Assembly: GCA_030141605.1 (NCBI GenBank)
Contig: JAQGDQ010000289.1
Span: 253,001-295,519 of the forward strand
Reading direction: 5' to 3'
From: Tubiluchus corallicola
Taxonomy: Eukaryota; Priapulida; Priapulimorpha; Priapulimorphida; Tubiluchidae
DNA length: 42,519 bases
In this document: one piece after another, positions 12,480 through 25,489 of the stretch
Layout: each line of letters opens with the position of its first letter
How positions within the stretch are numbered: the stretch's first letter is position 1
Program-made: the position numbers and the translations under genes
Notes under the pieces: model-generated
Told to the model about the DNA's origin: nothing
What the model saw: only the letters and a program-made list of their open reading frames with translations
Databases searched by the model: none

Positions 12480-13680
12480 TGCCATCCAAATTAAATTTGT
12501 TACTAATTGTGAGCATTCAGAGTGTAGCTGTTGAATTCAGTCTCTTTGAAATTTGGTTTTTGTTAATCTGCTGCTTAGCTATGTATATTTATTGGTAATT
12601 TGATAAGTTTGCCTCGTCTTGTCTACATCTAACAGTCTGGTCTGTAACTTTGTGCCATTTGTAAATTGATGTGAATAGTTTAGTAGCAAAAACAATTACG
12701 AAATTAATTTATTTTATTCTATACAGCATAACACATTAGCCAGGGGCTTGTTCATGTAATAAATTAGATATAATATTAATTATTATCAATAATTTTGCTT
12801 ATGTCAAAGCTGGATGTTGCTGTACATAAATAAAATTGGTGTTACAAAATAATATCTTGATTGTGATATAATACTGTGAATATCAAAAGTTGGTACAAAT
12901 TGATTCATTGAAATGCTATTTGAAGCAAAACTTATTGCCCAGAAAGTGACAAATTAGAGTCATGAAAATAATACTAGATACGCCTCTATGCATTTATGCT
13001 ATGTGCTTTCAAACTGTGATGTTAGAATGATGTGTTCAGATTTTCTGCATTACCATATTTGTATCAATTTAATCACTTTTTAGGCACCTACTGCATGTCG
13101 ACCAGTCCTTTCTGTCTACACAGATTAGAATATTTTGATGATACCCCTTTGGCACAACTCTGCTATTTTTCGATTAGGTACCTCTTAATGTGTCCACGAA
13201 ATTTTTTAGTTTGGGGACGTCATGAGGGCAGGTGCTCCATCTATCTGCTGCCCCGAGACTAAAGATGTTATTAACTTTTTGTGCCGTGGCTATCTCTCTT
13301 ATTAATCTTGTAGGGACATCCTTTTCTGTTTGTTTGGCAGTTTGTATGTAACACCTCAGTTCATTATGAAATAAATAAAAAAATGCAAAAGTATAAAATT
13401 ATAGAAACATATAAGTTAAAAGCCAACATGCAAAAAGCGCTTATGCAGACTGTCGGATTAATTAGTATGCATCAAATTTAAGTCATATGAGTAACGCGCT
13501 AAGAGATGCATGCATTTAAATAAAAGTAAACTTTTTATATACAACCTAAATAAATCACAGATGATTAAAAATGATAACACAGTTCCCACTTAGGCTATAA
13601 AAGGCCTCAAATTAAAAAAAGAGCTATGCCAAACTAAAGACATTGCTCGTGGAAGCCTAGAGGAGTACTAGGCCGGTTTC
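12480..13680. other. Intergenic, no gene seen
   Basis: This stretch is AT-rich and follows the striatin 3' end. One open frame of 76 codons at 13032-13262 has no recognisable domain and no clear splice partners, so it is not called. No repeat structure was noticed. Confidence 0.4.
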
Positions 13681-13684
13681 TAAA

Positions 13685-14060
13685 TGTTCAGTATAGTGCA
13701 ATGCGCAATAGTACGGTATAGAACAATGCAACGCAGCACATATGTTCTAATGTTCTGCTCAAGTGTACGGTATGATATACACTGTAGTACAGTATAGTGT
13801 ACTCTATTCTACTGCACTGTATTGCATGACCCTTCACTCTACTGCTTTGTAGTGTGGTGTGTTGTCTGCATTACACTGTGCTGTACTGCACTTTACAGCA
13901 CTCTGTAGTTATTGTGTTTTACTGTATATCCATGTGCTGTGCCATTTATTGTGATTTACTTTCACTGAATATGTTGTACTGTACTGTACAGTATAATGTT
14001 ATTGTGGTACAGCTAGTGGTCTGTGTTACCTTGTGCTGTGTTGTACTGTACTCTTAGATG
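13685..14060. repeat. Degenerate TACTG-type pentanucleotide tract
   Basis: About 370 bases are dominated by variants of TACTG/TGTAC/ACTGT (for example TGTACTGTACTGTACAG near 13,975), too diverged for a clean array but far from random. A 67-codon open frame inside it (13854-14057) is Cys/Val/Tyr-rich purely because of the repeat and is not a gene. Confidence 0.6.
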
Positions 14061-14695
14061 AGTACTCAAGTAACGCACAGCTTTCATTCAATACGGCATG
14101 GTACCATAATGTAGAGTAACACATTTTATGGAAATTTCCATTTACGTTGAGTAGGCCTACCTGTCACACATTGGCACCATGTACATGTTTCGTGTGACCT
14201 ATTGACACTACACGTAGTTGCAGCTACCGAGAAGTTTGTACTAGAAATTGTACTGTTAAACTATATCTTTACTAACGAATTGTAGACCTGAGGGCAGCGG
14301 TAAGCTTTAAAAATTGGTAGGTTAACCTAGCGAAAATAAATGTCATTAAACAGGAGGTTTTAGTGTAATACGTAGTAGCTTAAGGCCATGATTAGTACAT
14401 AAAGAGTTAACTAACTGTAACGTACAACTACATAAGCAAATCTGTACAACGCTGTGGGGGTAACTCAGGAATTTAAAGAAATGAAACAAAAAATATTAGA
14501 TTTACACACCGTATCTAGTTCCCAGATCCTGTCAAATTCAGCATCGCGAGTTACTGAAATGCTTGAAATCACACATAACATTTTTATTGATTTATAAAGT
14601 GTTAAGTTTTCTTGCCTAATCGAGCAAATAAATAATAACACTATAAAAGGTTAGTTTTGATATGCTAAGGGGCTTAAATTTGAATACGATGATTA

Positions 14696-15433
14696 TTTAA
14701 TAATAATAATAAAACCTTTATTTAAGGTGGATAACGCTTTAACCGTGTATGGGTTATAACCTAAGTGGTGTCCACAGAATATGTGTGTCTGATAAAATTA
14801 ATTAAAATCACATAAGCATACAAATAAAAGATAAAGGAAATTAATATAAATACAGTAATTAAAAAATAATACATAAATAAAGTAGCCTGAACGAAGATAA
14901 AAAGCTTGAGTTTAGGATAATAAAGACAACTACACACACACGCACACACAAGGTGAGTGTGTTAACGACCGTATCGTCGTACACTCACCTCGCTCTACTC
15001 AAATTGTTTTATTTTAAATTTATTGATTTGTCTGATGATGTATTTTTGATGTGTGAAAATATCAAAAATAAATTCATAGTTCACAAATTAAGAACTGTTA
15101 AAGACATAAAAAACTTTTTACGAAAATATTCTACAATATTACATTTTGTTTCTCAAATAATTTAACAATGCCTTTCTGAATGAATGTACATTTTCACAGC
15201 TAGTAATATGGGAGGTAATGCATCTGATCTGGCAGTAACGTCGGATACGAAAGTAAACTTTTCTTTCAAGTGAGCAGGAGCTAATTCATTTAAAGATTTG
15301 TAGACCAAAAATGCTTGATGAAAAGTGACTCTCCTTTTCAAAGAAAGCTATTTTAAATCCGGCAACTGATTAGTTGGAGTTTCAGTATATTTATTAAAGA
15401 TCAAACATATTGCTCGCTTTTGGATCTGAAAAA
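14696..15433 (-). mobile_element. 3' end of a CR1/L2-type LINE, 5'-truncated
   Basis: Read on the minus strand, 15433-15139 encodes the typical C-terminal tail of CR1/L2/Jockey-type reverse transcriptases: an IQKRAICLIFN motif, then RRVTFHQAFLVYKSLNELAP and HLKEKF, ending with SFRKALLNYL before a stop at 15139. One in-frame stop (after LPDLK) and a frame change show decay. The 3' UTR follows, with a stem-loop at 14951-14990, and the element ends in a (TTA)n tail at about 14696-14713. Such a 3' microsatellite is usual for CR1/L2 elements. The clade assignment is tentative. Confidence 0.75.
14951..14990. repeat. Perfect stem-loop in the LINE 3' UTR
   Basis: The arms AGGTGAGTGT (14951-14960) and ACACTCACCT (14981-14990) are perfectly complementary, and inside them ACGAC (14965) pairs with GTCGT (14976). 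LINE reverse transcriptases often recognise a 3' UTR stem-loop, so this may be a relic of that signal. It sits beside a CA-rich tract. Confidence 0.5.
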
Positions 15434-15559
15434 TTGAAAAGAAATTTCAACCTTAACTGATTAATCGTAATTTAACAGAATATGCTGCAGATATTTCACG
15501 GCTTTACCAGTTACGGTAGATTATCAACATCAACATAACATATTTTATTCTTGTTTTTC

Positions 15560-16290
15560 TAGTATCGTGCGCAAGCTTATACGTAAATCAAAAGGGGCCT
15601 TTGGCAATTCTTTCTATTTTTTGATTGGCACCACGCTGCTATGGCAAATGCAGCAGTAACGCTAGGAATAAGGTACAAAATTAATGTGGTAATAGGTCCT
15701 TCGCTCTGCAAAAGAAGTTCAGCTGAAATTCAGAATACCATATGGATCAGATTATTTTCTCATTATTAACAGTATTCTCATTATTAACCATGTATGCAGT
15801 TTTTCAACAAGACGAAGCCCTTCCTGATTACTCATGAGCTATGAGAGACTTTCTCAATGCAAGATACCCGGCTTGCCATTTGATTGGTCCCCGAGATTCT
15901 TTTGACTGGAAGGGATAGGTTCTTCTACAAAATTATATAAGGCAAAAATTTATTTTCGTGAACTCGAAATAAATGTTAGAAATCGTTGTGCAAACACTCA
16001 ATTTGAAATTTGCTGATGCTGGAAATGTGTAACATATCATTAGCAGACCTGCTTTGAAGAAGGTAGTGAAAACAGAGAAACATACCAGTACAATGTGCAG
16101 CAGTTATTTTCACGTTTTTCTCTAATTTGACTAAAAATATTGCCAAAGGTTTTAGCTCATCTCTGCCTATTTTAAAACATTTTGCTTGGATTTGAAAAAA
16201 ATATAGAAAATGTGAAATATGATATTGTCTTCTGTACGCCCTGAATTTTGATGAATTTTTTTTAATTTTCATAAAATGGACATTTTGACT
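15560..16290 (-). pseudogene. Decayed SWIM-type zinc-finger protein fragment (transposon-associated type)
   Basis: On the minus strand, an open frame from 16272 includes DELKPLAIFLVKLEKN followed by VKITAAHCT. This resembles the segment before and within the AAHCTCMAGLGExCSHxAALLF motif of SWIM-like zinc-finger proteins that are abundant and transposon-like in many invertebrate genomes. About 40 bases later the motif seems to resume as AGLLMICYT with most zinc ligands lost, and a Trp-Cys-Gln/Lys/Arg-rich piece near 15,620 may be its continuation. There is no intact frame. The identification is from motif memory only. Confidence 0.35.
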
Positions 16291-17123
16291 ATATAAGCTG
16301 ACATTCCATGCAATTTGTTTTGACAGCAGTGTCCTATAATTTGGGATAGTTTTTACAAAAATGTGTCCTATGTGATAAATGAGTGAAGTTTTGGGAATTT
16401 AAGCTGAAATTAATCAATTGCCGTAGGGCGGTAAAGTACGATGAACTGATATATTAAATTAGTCATTGTCTAAAAATCTGTAACTAGGGATTCAGTTTCA
16501 GTAATATTTTTTTACAGTGGCGAATTTCAATTTTTACTATATACGAAAATTTATTAATACTTTAAATAGAATTATATAATATAAAAAAGAATACATAATA
16601 CACATATTCAAATTTGACTATAATAATATCTGACAGACAAATTTAAAATCGACCTTATTTTCATAGGTGACTGGTCCAGACAGAAAGTCAGCAAAGCATT
16701 AAATGCATTTTATTTAATTAAACCGCTTTAGAATGCGCCGCCCACAGAAGTGGTTGTAATAATCGAACCTAGATTAGATTATTATTTAGTTGTATTATAC
16801 TCGTAGCTATTGTTTGAGCATGACTTGACTTTTAATTATTTTGCAATCAACAGTATATAGTTTGAAGGAGTGTGCAGCAAGCGTGTCATATTCCAACATG
16901 CATTTGAAGTTTTTACGAGACAGTAACACATTAAAAAGCGATTTCTCTTAATATAAGAGCAAATAAAACGCGAATTTAACATTTGTTGCTTAAAATGAAA
17001 ATTTAATACTGTGGGAACAAAGATCGAATTAGTAACTTTAAATTTATACCCGGAAATCGCAATTAAAAGTGCGTAAAGTGGATTTTAACGACAATTTCAT
17101 CTTTTCAAGTGTTTTTAAGAAAC
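16290..17123. other. Upstream region of the WSC gene
   Basis: No coding signal is visible. Promoter elements should lie here. A TATATAG string at about 16,854 is a weak TATA candidate, but in AT-rich DNA it carries little weight and no transcription start can be set. Confidence 0.3.
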
Positions 17124-17129
17124 ATGAAG
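17124..17129 (+). other. Two-codon first coding exon (ATG AAG) of the WSC gene
   Basis: ATGAAG is followed directly by a GTTTGT donor and is in phase 0, matching the phase-0 acceptor at 18285. It supplies the Met-Lys start that the signal-peptide exon (18286-18338) lacks. Any 5' UTR would extend upstream. No better in-frame ATG next to a donor was seen between 16,800 and 18,285, although an in-frame ATG at 18259 would serve if that intron were retained. Confidence 0.6.
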
Positions 17130-20100
17130 GTTTGTATTTATTGTTGTTTTTAATTTCCGTGACGCACGTCACAAGTTAATATGTTGCACACTAATGATTG
17201 TTAATGCTCAAATATTCCAAGCATGCTGACGCCGTACCTTTTAGAAATAATGAATGTAAAAATGTAAACAGTTTAGCCTAGTGTTTTTTTTTTAATGAAA
17301 AATCATCAGTTTTGGTATGCCGAGTCGCATCTTTTGTCCTTCTTGCAAATGGTTTCTTTTTTTCGCGGGTTGGACATGTAGCGCGTTACCATTTCTTCAA
17401 ACTGAGAATGAAAGTTTTATCAGAAAAATCGGTGAAACTCACCAAATTTGCGGTTTTTTGACAAAGTTTTGCACACCCTAGAGCTCCTTGTCGAAAAAAT
17501 AAGACGGCCCCAGTGAGAAGACATTATATCGAGATTCTATGTTTAATGTATAAATCGACAAGAATGGTAAAATCGTTGAGGCTGTAATCATGGAAATTAA
17601 TTAATTTATCACTTTTTGTCGTCACCATCGTTATCACGCTATGTGACTAATGAAGGACTTGCTCATTTTGTCACCCAATAGAAATCATAAATATGTCATG
17701 TTGGTCTCATCTGATTTGATGTCTTTCAGCTGTTAATATCAATCAGCTGTCAAGGTTTCTGTCACGGTTAACTTTTGTCATCTGATGCTTGTTACTCACT
17801 ATAGTCGTAATTGTGCCCTATTTGCCAGATTTTTTTAATGATTTTTAAGATATAAGTAACATTTATAGCGTGACGTCTTTAACAGTTGATCAACCATTTT
17901 TGTGCTGCAGTTGTGAAGCCATTATGTTGAAATAACGGTTTCCACTTTTTCGATAAGACGTTCAGTGCGTACGCCACAAACTTTGGAAATCTTTGGAAAC
18001 AATATACAAAAAAAATTCACTGTTTAATCAGTCATCGGCAGATTTGTGAGTAATAGTGTCATGTGCTGACTAAATCGAATTTGAAAAAGAAAATAATAGT
18101 AATAATAATAAATACGAACATTACAAAACTAGGTTACATATGTATACCACACACACGCACGCACACACATTTGTTGTCCCATTGCAATTAAACATTTTAA
18201 TTTCAGCTCATACATACGGGCACTTTTTTATGCTTCAAAAAATTCAATTTCAAATTGTTTGAATTTGTGTTTGTATCATTTTCAGATTCAAAAACAGGTG
18301 GCACTTTTGGCGTTTGCAGTTTTGTGCTGCTCATCGAGGTGTGTACACTTTTGTCTATTAAGAAATTATTTTATATTCAAATCTAATTATATTTCTGAAG
18401 AAAATAAAGCAGTTTGTAGGTTAAGTGCTAGTAACTTAGTCTTTTGGAAGTGATTTTTTTCTTGGGTAACGGTAATTTAGTGATCAAACTATACGTGCAT
18501 TTACCGGAAGTAGCGGTGTTGTAAAAGTATATAGAAATTGACCATAATAGAACGTGCATACTTATCTTCTTAGCTTTTTTCCTTACTTGTGCCTATAACT
18601 AAATAACCTCAGATTTTTAAGAATATTGATCGCAAAGGCTAAAAGAAAGCCTATTATTGTGTAATATTCCATTCTGCGTTACTAATGACTGTTTTTATTT
18701 GAAGAGTATTTGCTGAATACGGCAAAGTTTCTGCTGACGAGAAGGTGTTATACCCAGGAGGCATTGCGAGCGGAGAGGGGTAAGAAGGCATTTCAGGCTT
18801 AAAATTAAAGGCCGCTTAGACATATTGTATATTCAAGTCTTAAGCATTCAGTCCCTTACAAATTCAAAAGCAGTAAAACAAATTAAAGTATTCAAGCAGA
18901 CATCTAGCTTCGTCGCTCAAAGAATTACATAGACAAAATACTAACTGTCTTTGTTGGAATGCTGCCAAAAACGCATGCATACATTTAGAATAACATTTCT
19001 CCAGACGCAGTTTGAGGAAACTACTGTCAAGAACAGTTTGACAAAGGTTCCATAATTATGAATTTCGCAAGAGTGTCTAAATTTCTGAAAACTTTCTAGC
19101 CACCGAGAAATTAGCCGAAAGTTCGTTTAGAATGCTCGCTGAAACAGAGTCAACAAGAGTTCAGATTACGGTGCACTAAAATAGTATACTTGAATAATTT
19201 GCTCAGCGGCCACAGTTTTTCGAACTTTGCCAGAGATTAACTTCTCAGTAAAAAAAAAACTTGAGTTTACCATCTCCACGTAAATTGGGTTTCAGCTTAT
19301 TATAACGTCATTGTATTACCATCTGGCCATGTCCGATAATAAAAATGCAAGATGGTAGGAAGGTAGCGAAGTATGGAAACGAAATAGCGGAATCTCTAAT
19401 TTAATTTATCGCTTTAATTACTGTATGATAACAGGTACCCGACTGAGACTTACGGACCTAGCGCAGACCCGCATTCTAAGAAGAAGCCACCAGGCGAAGA
19501 CGTCACATACCAGGGATGCTACTCTTTCCCAAACGACTTCATACGTAAATCGCTGAGGAGGCATGATAAGGAAAATGCCAACATTAAATGTGCTGTGGGC
19601 TGCAAAAACGAAGGTTGTTTAATCATTTATATGTTTTCAAGTCCACCCTTTACCGGGTTTACCCCAATCTAAATACTGTCTTAGATAAATGTTTCTCAGC
19701 TATTTGTTTAATTGTTTGTTTACCATTTTATTTGTTGGTGTTACTGTCTTTTTTGTTGATTGGCTGACAGGCTGACTTGCTGACTGATTGGTTGTATGAT
19801 TGCAATTGACTGACTGGCTGACTTACTTGTTGGCTCACTAACTGATTGACTGATTGTCTGGCTGGCTGACTGACCGACCGACTGACTGAATAATTAATTA
19901 ATTAACTATTTTCTTATTTTCGTACCAGTTGATCGATTCTGTGCTTTTTCGGTTACTCACCTGTTTGCCTTCTCCTTCTGTTTCTTTGTTCTATCTGCTT
20001 AGTTCATCCGTTTTTTCATCCCTCTGTTATTTCATCAGTACACTTGTTCGATCACTGATTCATTTGCTTATTCATAATTTGTTTTTTGCGCATTCTAGTT

Positions 20101-23100
20101 AACTGTTAATCCATAATTTAAGTTAGTATGTATTGTTTTATATTTCAGGTTATATTTTGGCATTAACACAAGACCAACTGTGCGTCTGCACGAATGACTT
20201 TCCTTACATCGATTACATATCAACTAATTCTGGAAAAGGAACCCCTTGTGATGTCACCTGTCCAGGAGTAAGAGCCGACCCTCATTACACCTGTCTGAAG
20301 GACGAGTGTTGCGGAGGTTATATCAAGAAGAAAAAGTCCATTTTCTCAGTTTACTCCACCGGAAGTGAGTATTGTAGTTGTCTATTTACTTGTAGCTTCG
20401 CTTAAATTATACGTAGCATAGGTTTCTTTATCTTGCTGTTATTTTTATAAGCACCACTAAATAAAGCGATGCCGTTAGCGCAATAACATTGCGGAGTTCG
20501 TAAAACTTAAGCTGGACACCTAGCTGGAAAATTAGCTTGAGTGAGGAGCGTCACTAATTTGACGAATCTTTGCAGGAATTCATTGAACTTAATAAACTAA
20601 ACGGCATACAGAATGTTGGAACAACCGCTTCAAGTGTAAACAGGCTGTTAGTATTGCTTACTATATCAAGTGGTGGAAAAATGCACCGAAGTTTTGGTTA
20701 TGGCACTAGAGGAAAAGAATGTAACGGAATGTTTTGAAAATTACCGCACCAACGTTGTGTGCACTGCGTATAAACAACAAAAGTTTGAGGTCATTTGGAC
20801 TCATTCACTTAGACTTTTCCAAAGATACAAAAGTTTTAAGTCAACAAGTCAAAAAATAAATAAGTAAATGTAGGATATAATTCGTATATCACTATTGTTA
20901 AAATTTACAATGAGTGCTTATGTATCCACCCTTTTCAATACAGACTAGACGAAGGCGTTTCTTCCAAGAGCTGATACAGTTTCTCACTCACCTCTTTAAG
21001 CAACAGAACAACCACCTTGTTGGTCCAATTTCTTTCTTGACAACATATCTTTATCTTTATTTTTTATTTTTTGTTATGCTTTTCCATGGTGTAAACTGGT
21101 TGATTTCTTTACTGTTTTGCTACCATGTATTGAGTGCTTTAACATTACAACGTCAACGTTATCAGTTAGGCTGTTTTTCAATGGTTGATTAAAACTGACA
21201 CTGTTCCATCATTGATTCTTTAACATTCGAAAGCTCTTCGGTCATACGGTAACTTAAAACCACTAAGGTTATAAACTTGTAGCCAGTGCAGCAAAAAGTT
21301 AATCTATTGTAATATCGCTGTGTGAAATTTCAACTTTGTAGGGCACTTGCTTGTAGTATTAATGCTGTCCAAACTTTGGCACATTTTTTTGCGCCAGCTG
21401 ATGTATGTACCCGCAATTTGCAAGACGATGCGGTTCAAGAGCGAGATACGCACGCATCAAACAAAGTATTTTAGCCGAACAGATGCATCTTAAGTAACGA
21501 ACTATGGAAACAATAAAAATCCTTGTAAAAATGTAAAAATATGCATTTTTAAGCATTTTGGTGCAATCTGTTTGCCAGGATTGCCCTGGAGACGATTGCT
21601 ATCGGCTAGCGACTTTATAAGACTTTATATGCTGCGGTCTCTATTTGTATTCGAAAAAGCAGAAAAGTTTCTTTCTGAAGGGAAATTAGGTTTTAAATTG
21701 GTGCAATATGCTACTCGTGTGCGCTACACAAGTTATTTACCGAGATGTTGTAACTCTGCTAAATTTTGCATGTTACAAATTTGCTTTTCAGTTATAGATA
21801 TTTAGTTTTACATATTACAAATTTGCTTTTCAGGTATAGACATTTACCTTCAATTAAAAAGGCGGGTTTTTAGAGCACTCACAGTAGACGGATACCTAGA
21901 GAAATTGTTCCCTTATTCTTGTAAGTTGATTAACATTCTCAGGCTAAATTATAAAAACAATATCTAGTCAGGAATGTTAAGCATTCGGTTGCTGACTTAG
22001 AGTTTTTTGGCCTAATTTGTATCAGGTTTCCAGATATAAAGTACCAAATTTCGCCTTCCTAGCTGCTGCATGCCTGCTAGTCGGACTTATTTGTAAAATG
22101 TAACATGCTGTTTTGGATCATGCCCTTCCATCGGACGTGGCTGAGTTCTGTATTACATAAACAACAATAACGAAAGCTAAGCCGATTTCACGGCGAAATT
22201 AATTTATTCATAGGAGTACATCGCATTTGAGAAACCCAAAATGCTTGCATAAGGAAAGTGCTAAAGTTCGAGTGTCAACAGTATGCATGTATTCATAACG
22301 GAAAGAATGAACCTGGTTGTTGTCTCGTTGCCTTATTCTTTTGTAAACCTGTAAATTCGTTTATAACGTTGGAGCTGGGAAGTTATGCAATCAATTAATC
22401 AATCAATCAATTTGCACGTTTGTAGAGTACTGTATTGATGATTTAATGTACGATTAATGTAGTGCGGTGCCTCTTTAACCCCGGGTTCCTGTTATAAGTG
22501 AGCATTGCGCCCAGTCAAGTTGATCTTGTCTGAAGGTTTTGTATAGACATGTTTAGGATTCAAGTCCATTGTTATCTACTGCTGTAACACGAGTTTCTAT
22601 AAGATGGTTTGTCTGGAACTACATTGACACTTTGAATGACAGCCTCATACATATCAGACTGAAAATGGGCAAATTATGTTACATGACTGTTGTTCTTTTA
22701 ATTATTATAAATTTTTTAGTAAAATTACAAAATATAATGTATTTTCTCTTCCAGACAAAAATGCAAGGTGTTATAATGAGAAATCAAAGGGATATGGCTA
22801 TTCTTTATTGGGTAATTATGTAGCGTTTTATGGCATAACTGTATGTTATGGCAGGAAACTATACGATGTGTTTTTTGAAGAAAAATCATTTTTGACACAT
22901 TTCCAATATATTTACTAAAATTTAATGACATTATCATTTTTAACTTGAGTGTTTTTGTAACGTTTCATATCACCACGTTAAAGTCGTCTTTCTATACATC
23001 TTTCTGACCTTGGTATCACAATAAGTTTATAATAAATTATTGATAATAAATTAATAAATTGTGATAATTTACACTTGTATAAGATAGTCTTGGTTTTGCA

Positions 23101-25451
23101 GATAAAATACAAATCAACGTGCACGACATAGAGTTACATTTGGTTGTGCTAAGGCGAGTCTTGAAGAAAAACATTCATCCGTATAATGAGGCTATTCCTT
23201 TGGGAACTTATGACGCAAAACTTGACAATACCGACTCACCAACTGAAAATGAACTCGCTTATGTTTACGAATTTGAAGGTAGGCTAGATGCAAATGCATG
23301 AATAGTATTTTATAGGTGTTTTTGAAGCCAAACTTGAATGAAATAAAGAAGATGTACATGTCGGAAGTGAGTTTGGCGTAGTGCACGTGGTCTATTGATA
23401 AAAACTAGGATTTGAATTCTCAGCTGTGTGTGACTTCTAAAAATCTAATTGAAGATTATAATAAAACTTAATCATCAAATCGTATCACATGCTGAACGAC
23501 TGATAGCTTTCAAAGGTGGAGTGGTAATATTATTACACCCATATATACAGCGATATATAATAGCGACATATACAGTAATCGCCGAGAACGATGATTTTAC
23601 AAAGGCTTTCATTTTACCACAAGTTTGAATTAGGATTTGAAAGTGACAATCCAGGGCTTGAGGTTAATGATATTAGTAAACTTTCTATAATAAAATTTTA
23701 TGTAACTGAACTTTCTATAACAACAAGATTGTAACTGGATTCTGACATTTTTATGGCTGTCTTTAGGCGTAGACATTTGTAGTTATATTTTTGTATTATA
23801 CATAGTAATTATTACATTTACGCAGAAATTGTTGTAGAGCATTATTTTTTAAGAAAAATATAAAAATAATTTTATAGAGGCAATATAGGCTTACGCGTTG
23901 TTTTCAGGTCAGTTTTAGCGCACCTATATGAGTTAAGCCGTGTTCATTTTCATGCGGTTGAGTGCTTTTGTGGCAACATTCGCCCCTTAAACTAATGCAG
24001 AGTATGGGATTACCTTTTCCGCGTCTCTGGGTATGACAATCATATTTAGCATTACGGTCATCTCTAATAATGGTGGTGCATCACGCACTGCTCTACGTTA
24101 TATAATTGTATTTTTGATACTATAACATACAATTAAAAAAGAATGCACGTTTTACTGTATAAGATAACAACTACACTATGTAATTAAAATGTCATTTAAG
24201 GATAAGATTCTTTCAGGCGCCTCAAAATTTCTAGTTTCAATTACATTTACAATAGTTCATGAAAGAAGTTTTTTAATTTTGAAATAAAAAGTTACTTGTG
24301 AACACGGCTTAACACACACATGAAGTAATGATTTGATTTTGGTCTGCTTGAATTTGTATACGAAGACTGCCCTTTAGTATGGAAGGCTAATTTGTCGTCG
24401 ACAATGTGAAAAGTCCTTAGGCATTGTCGTTAACGATGTTTCTAAGCACAGCATTATTGTAAACAGCAAGGATGCAGGATTTATTATCTGGTGAAATGGC
24501 AACTAGCTTTTCCACTGAAAAAAGACGAAAGTAGATATTTTTAAGAAACAGCGCAACGTTCGTAGGGTCCATTCAAACTTCTTTACATTTTATTTGTGTA
24601 CATGTTACTAAAATTATTTTAAGAAGTATAAGTGTGGTTTTATTATAGATATCTACGTGGATTCTTATGAAACTAGCTCGGGTTATGAAAAAGAAGTGGC
24701 GGTATCAACAAGCATTACACCTGAAGATGCAGTGCGTGTCTTAGGATTACCCAGCAAGGTCTATCTTTTCATTTGTCAAATTTTTGTGTTTTTATTTTAA
24801 GAAACAGAATAAGTATAATAACTTTTTTGTTAAACTAGATACTACGCTTATGTGGGAAGAACAATTTAACGATGTCTATAAAAATGACATCAAGTACATT
24901 ATACCTTTGGCAAATCAAAGGGCAGTTATCAAAAATGACAAAAATTCTCATTTACAAAATAGCGGTGATACCCTACTATTTGTATAGACGCATACTATTT
25001 CATAAAATTTTGAATCCTTTATCAACTTAATGTCTTTCGAATGTGTGTTTTGCGATTAATCATTGGCTATTCTCAAAAAATGCCTCACAATACTAATAAA
25101 TGTTCTACAACTGGTTTGACAAGATCAAAGAAAATCCTCATAAGCCACTATACATATACTAAGAATACAATTCTTCCTTTCAAAAATAACAAATCTAGTT
25201 TACAGAACACCAGTATTAATCACAGAACATTAAATTAAAAAATCAATAAAGCAAAGCAACTCTATCAAAAAAATGCGTAATGAGTCGTTTCGAATATTCC
25301 ACACACGAACACAATGATATCCATTTCAGTTGTTAATAGATGCTATGATATTCGAGACAGGCAGAGAGAAGAAAAAGAGAGAGGCGAGGAGAGAGCGAGA
25401 GACAGAGAGAGGGACGGAGGGAGAAAGACAGAGACAGAGAGAGAGAGAGCG

Positions 25452-25489
<38 letters not shown>

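Noticed and set aside
13854-14057. Cys/Val/Tyr-rich frame of 67 codons
   Set aside because: It follows from the degenerate TACTG pentamer tract.
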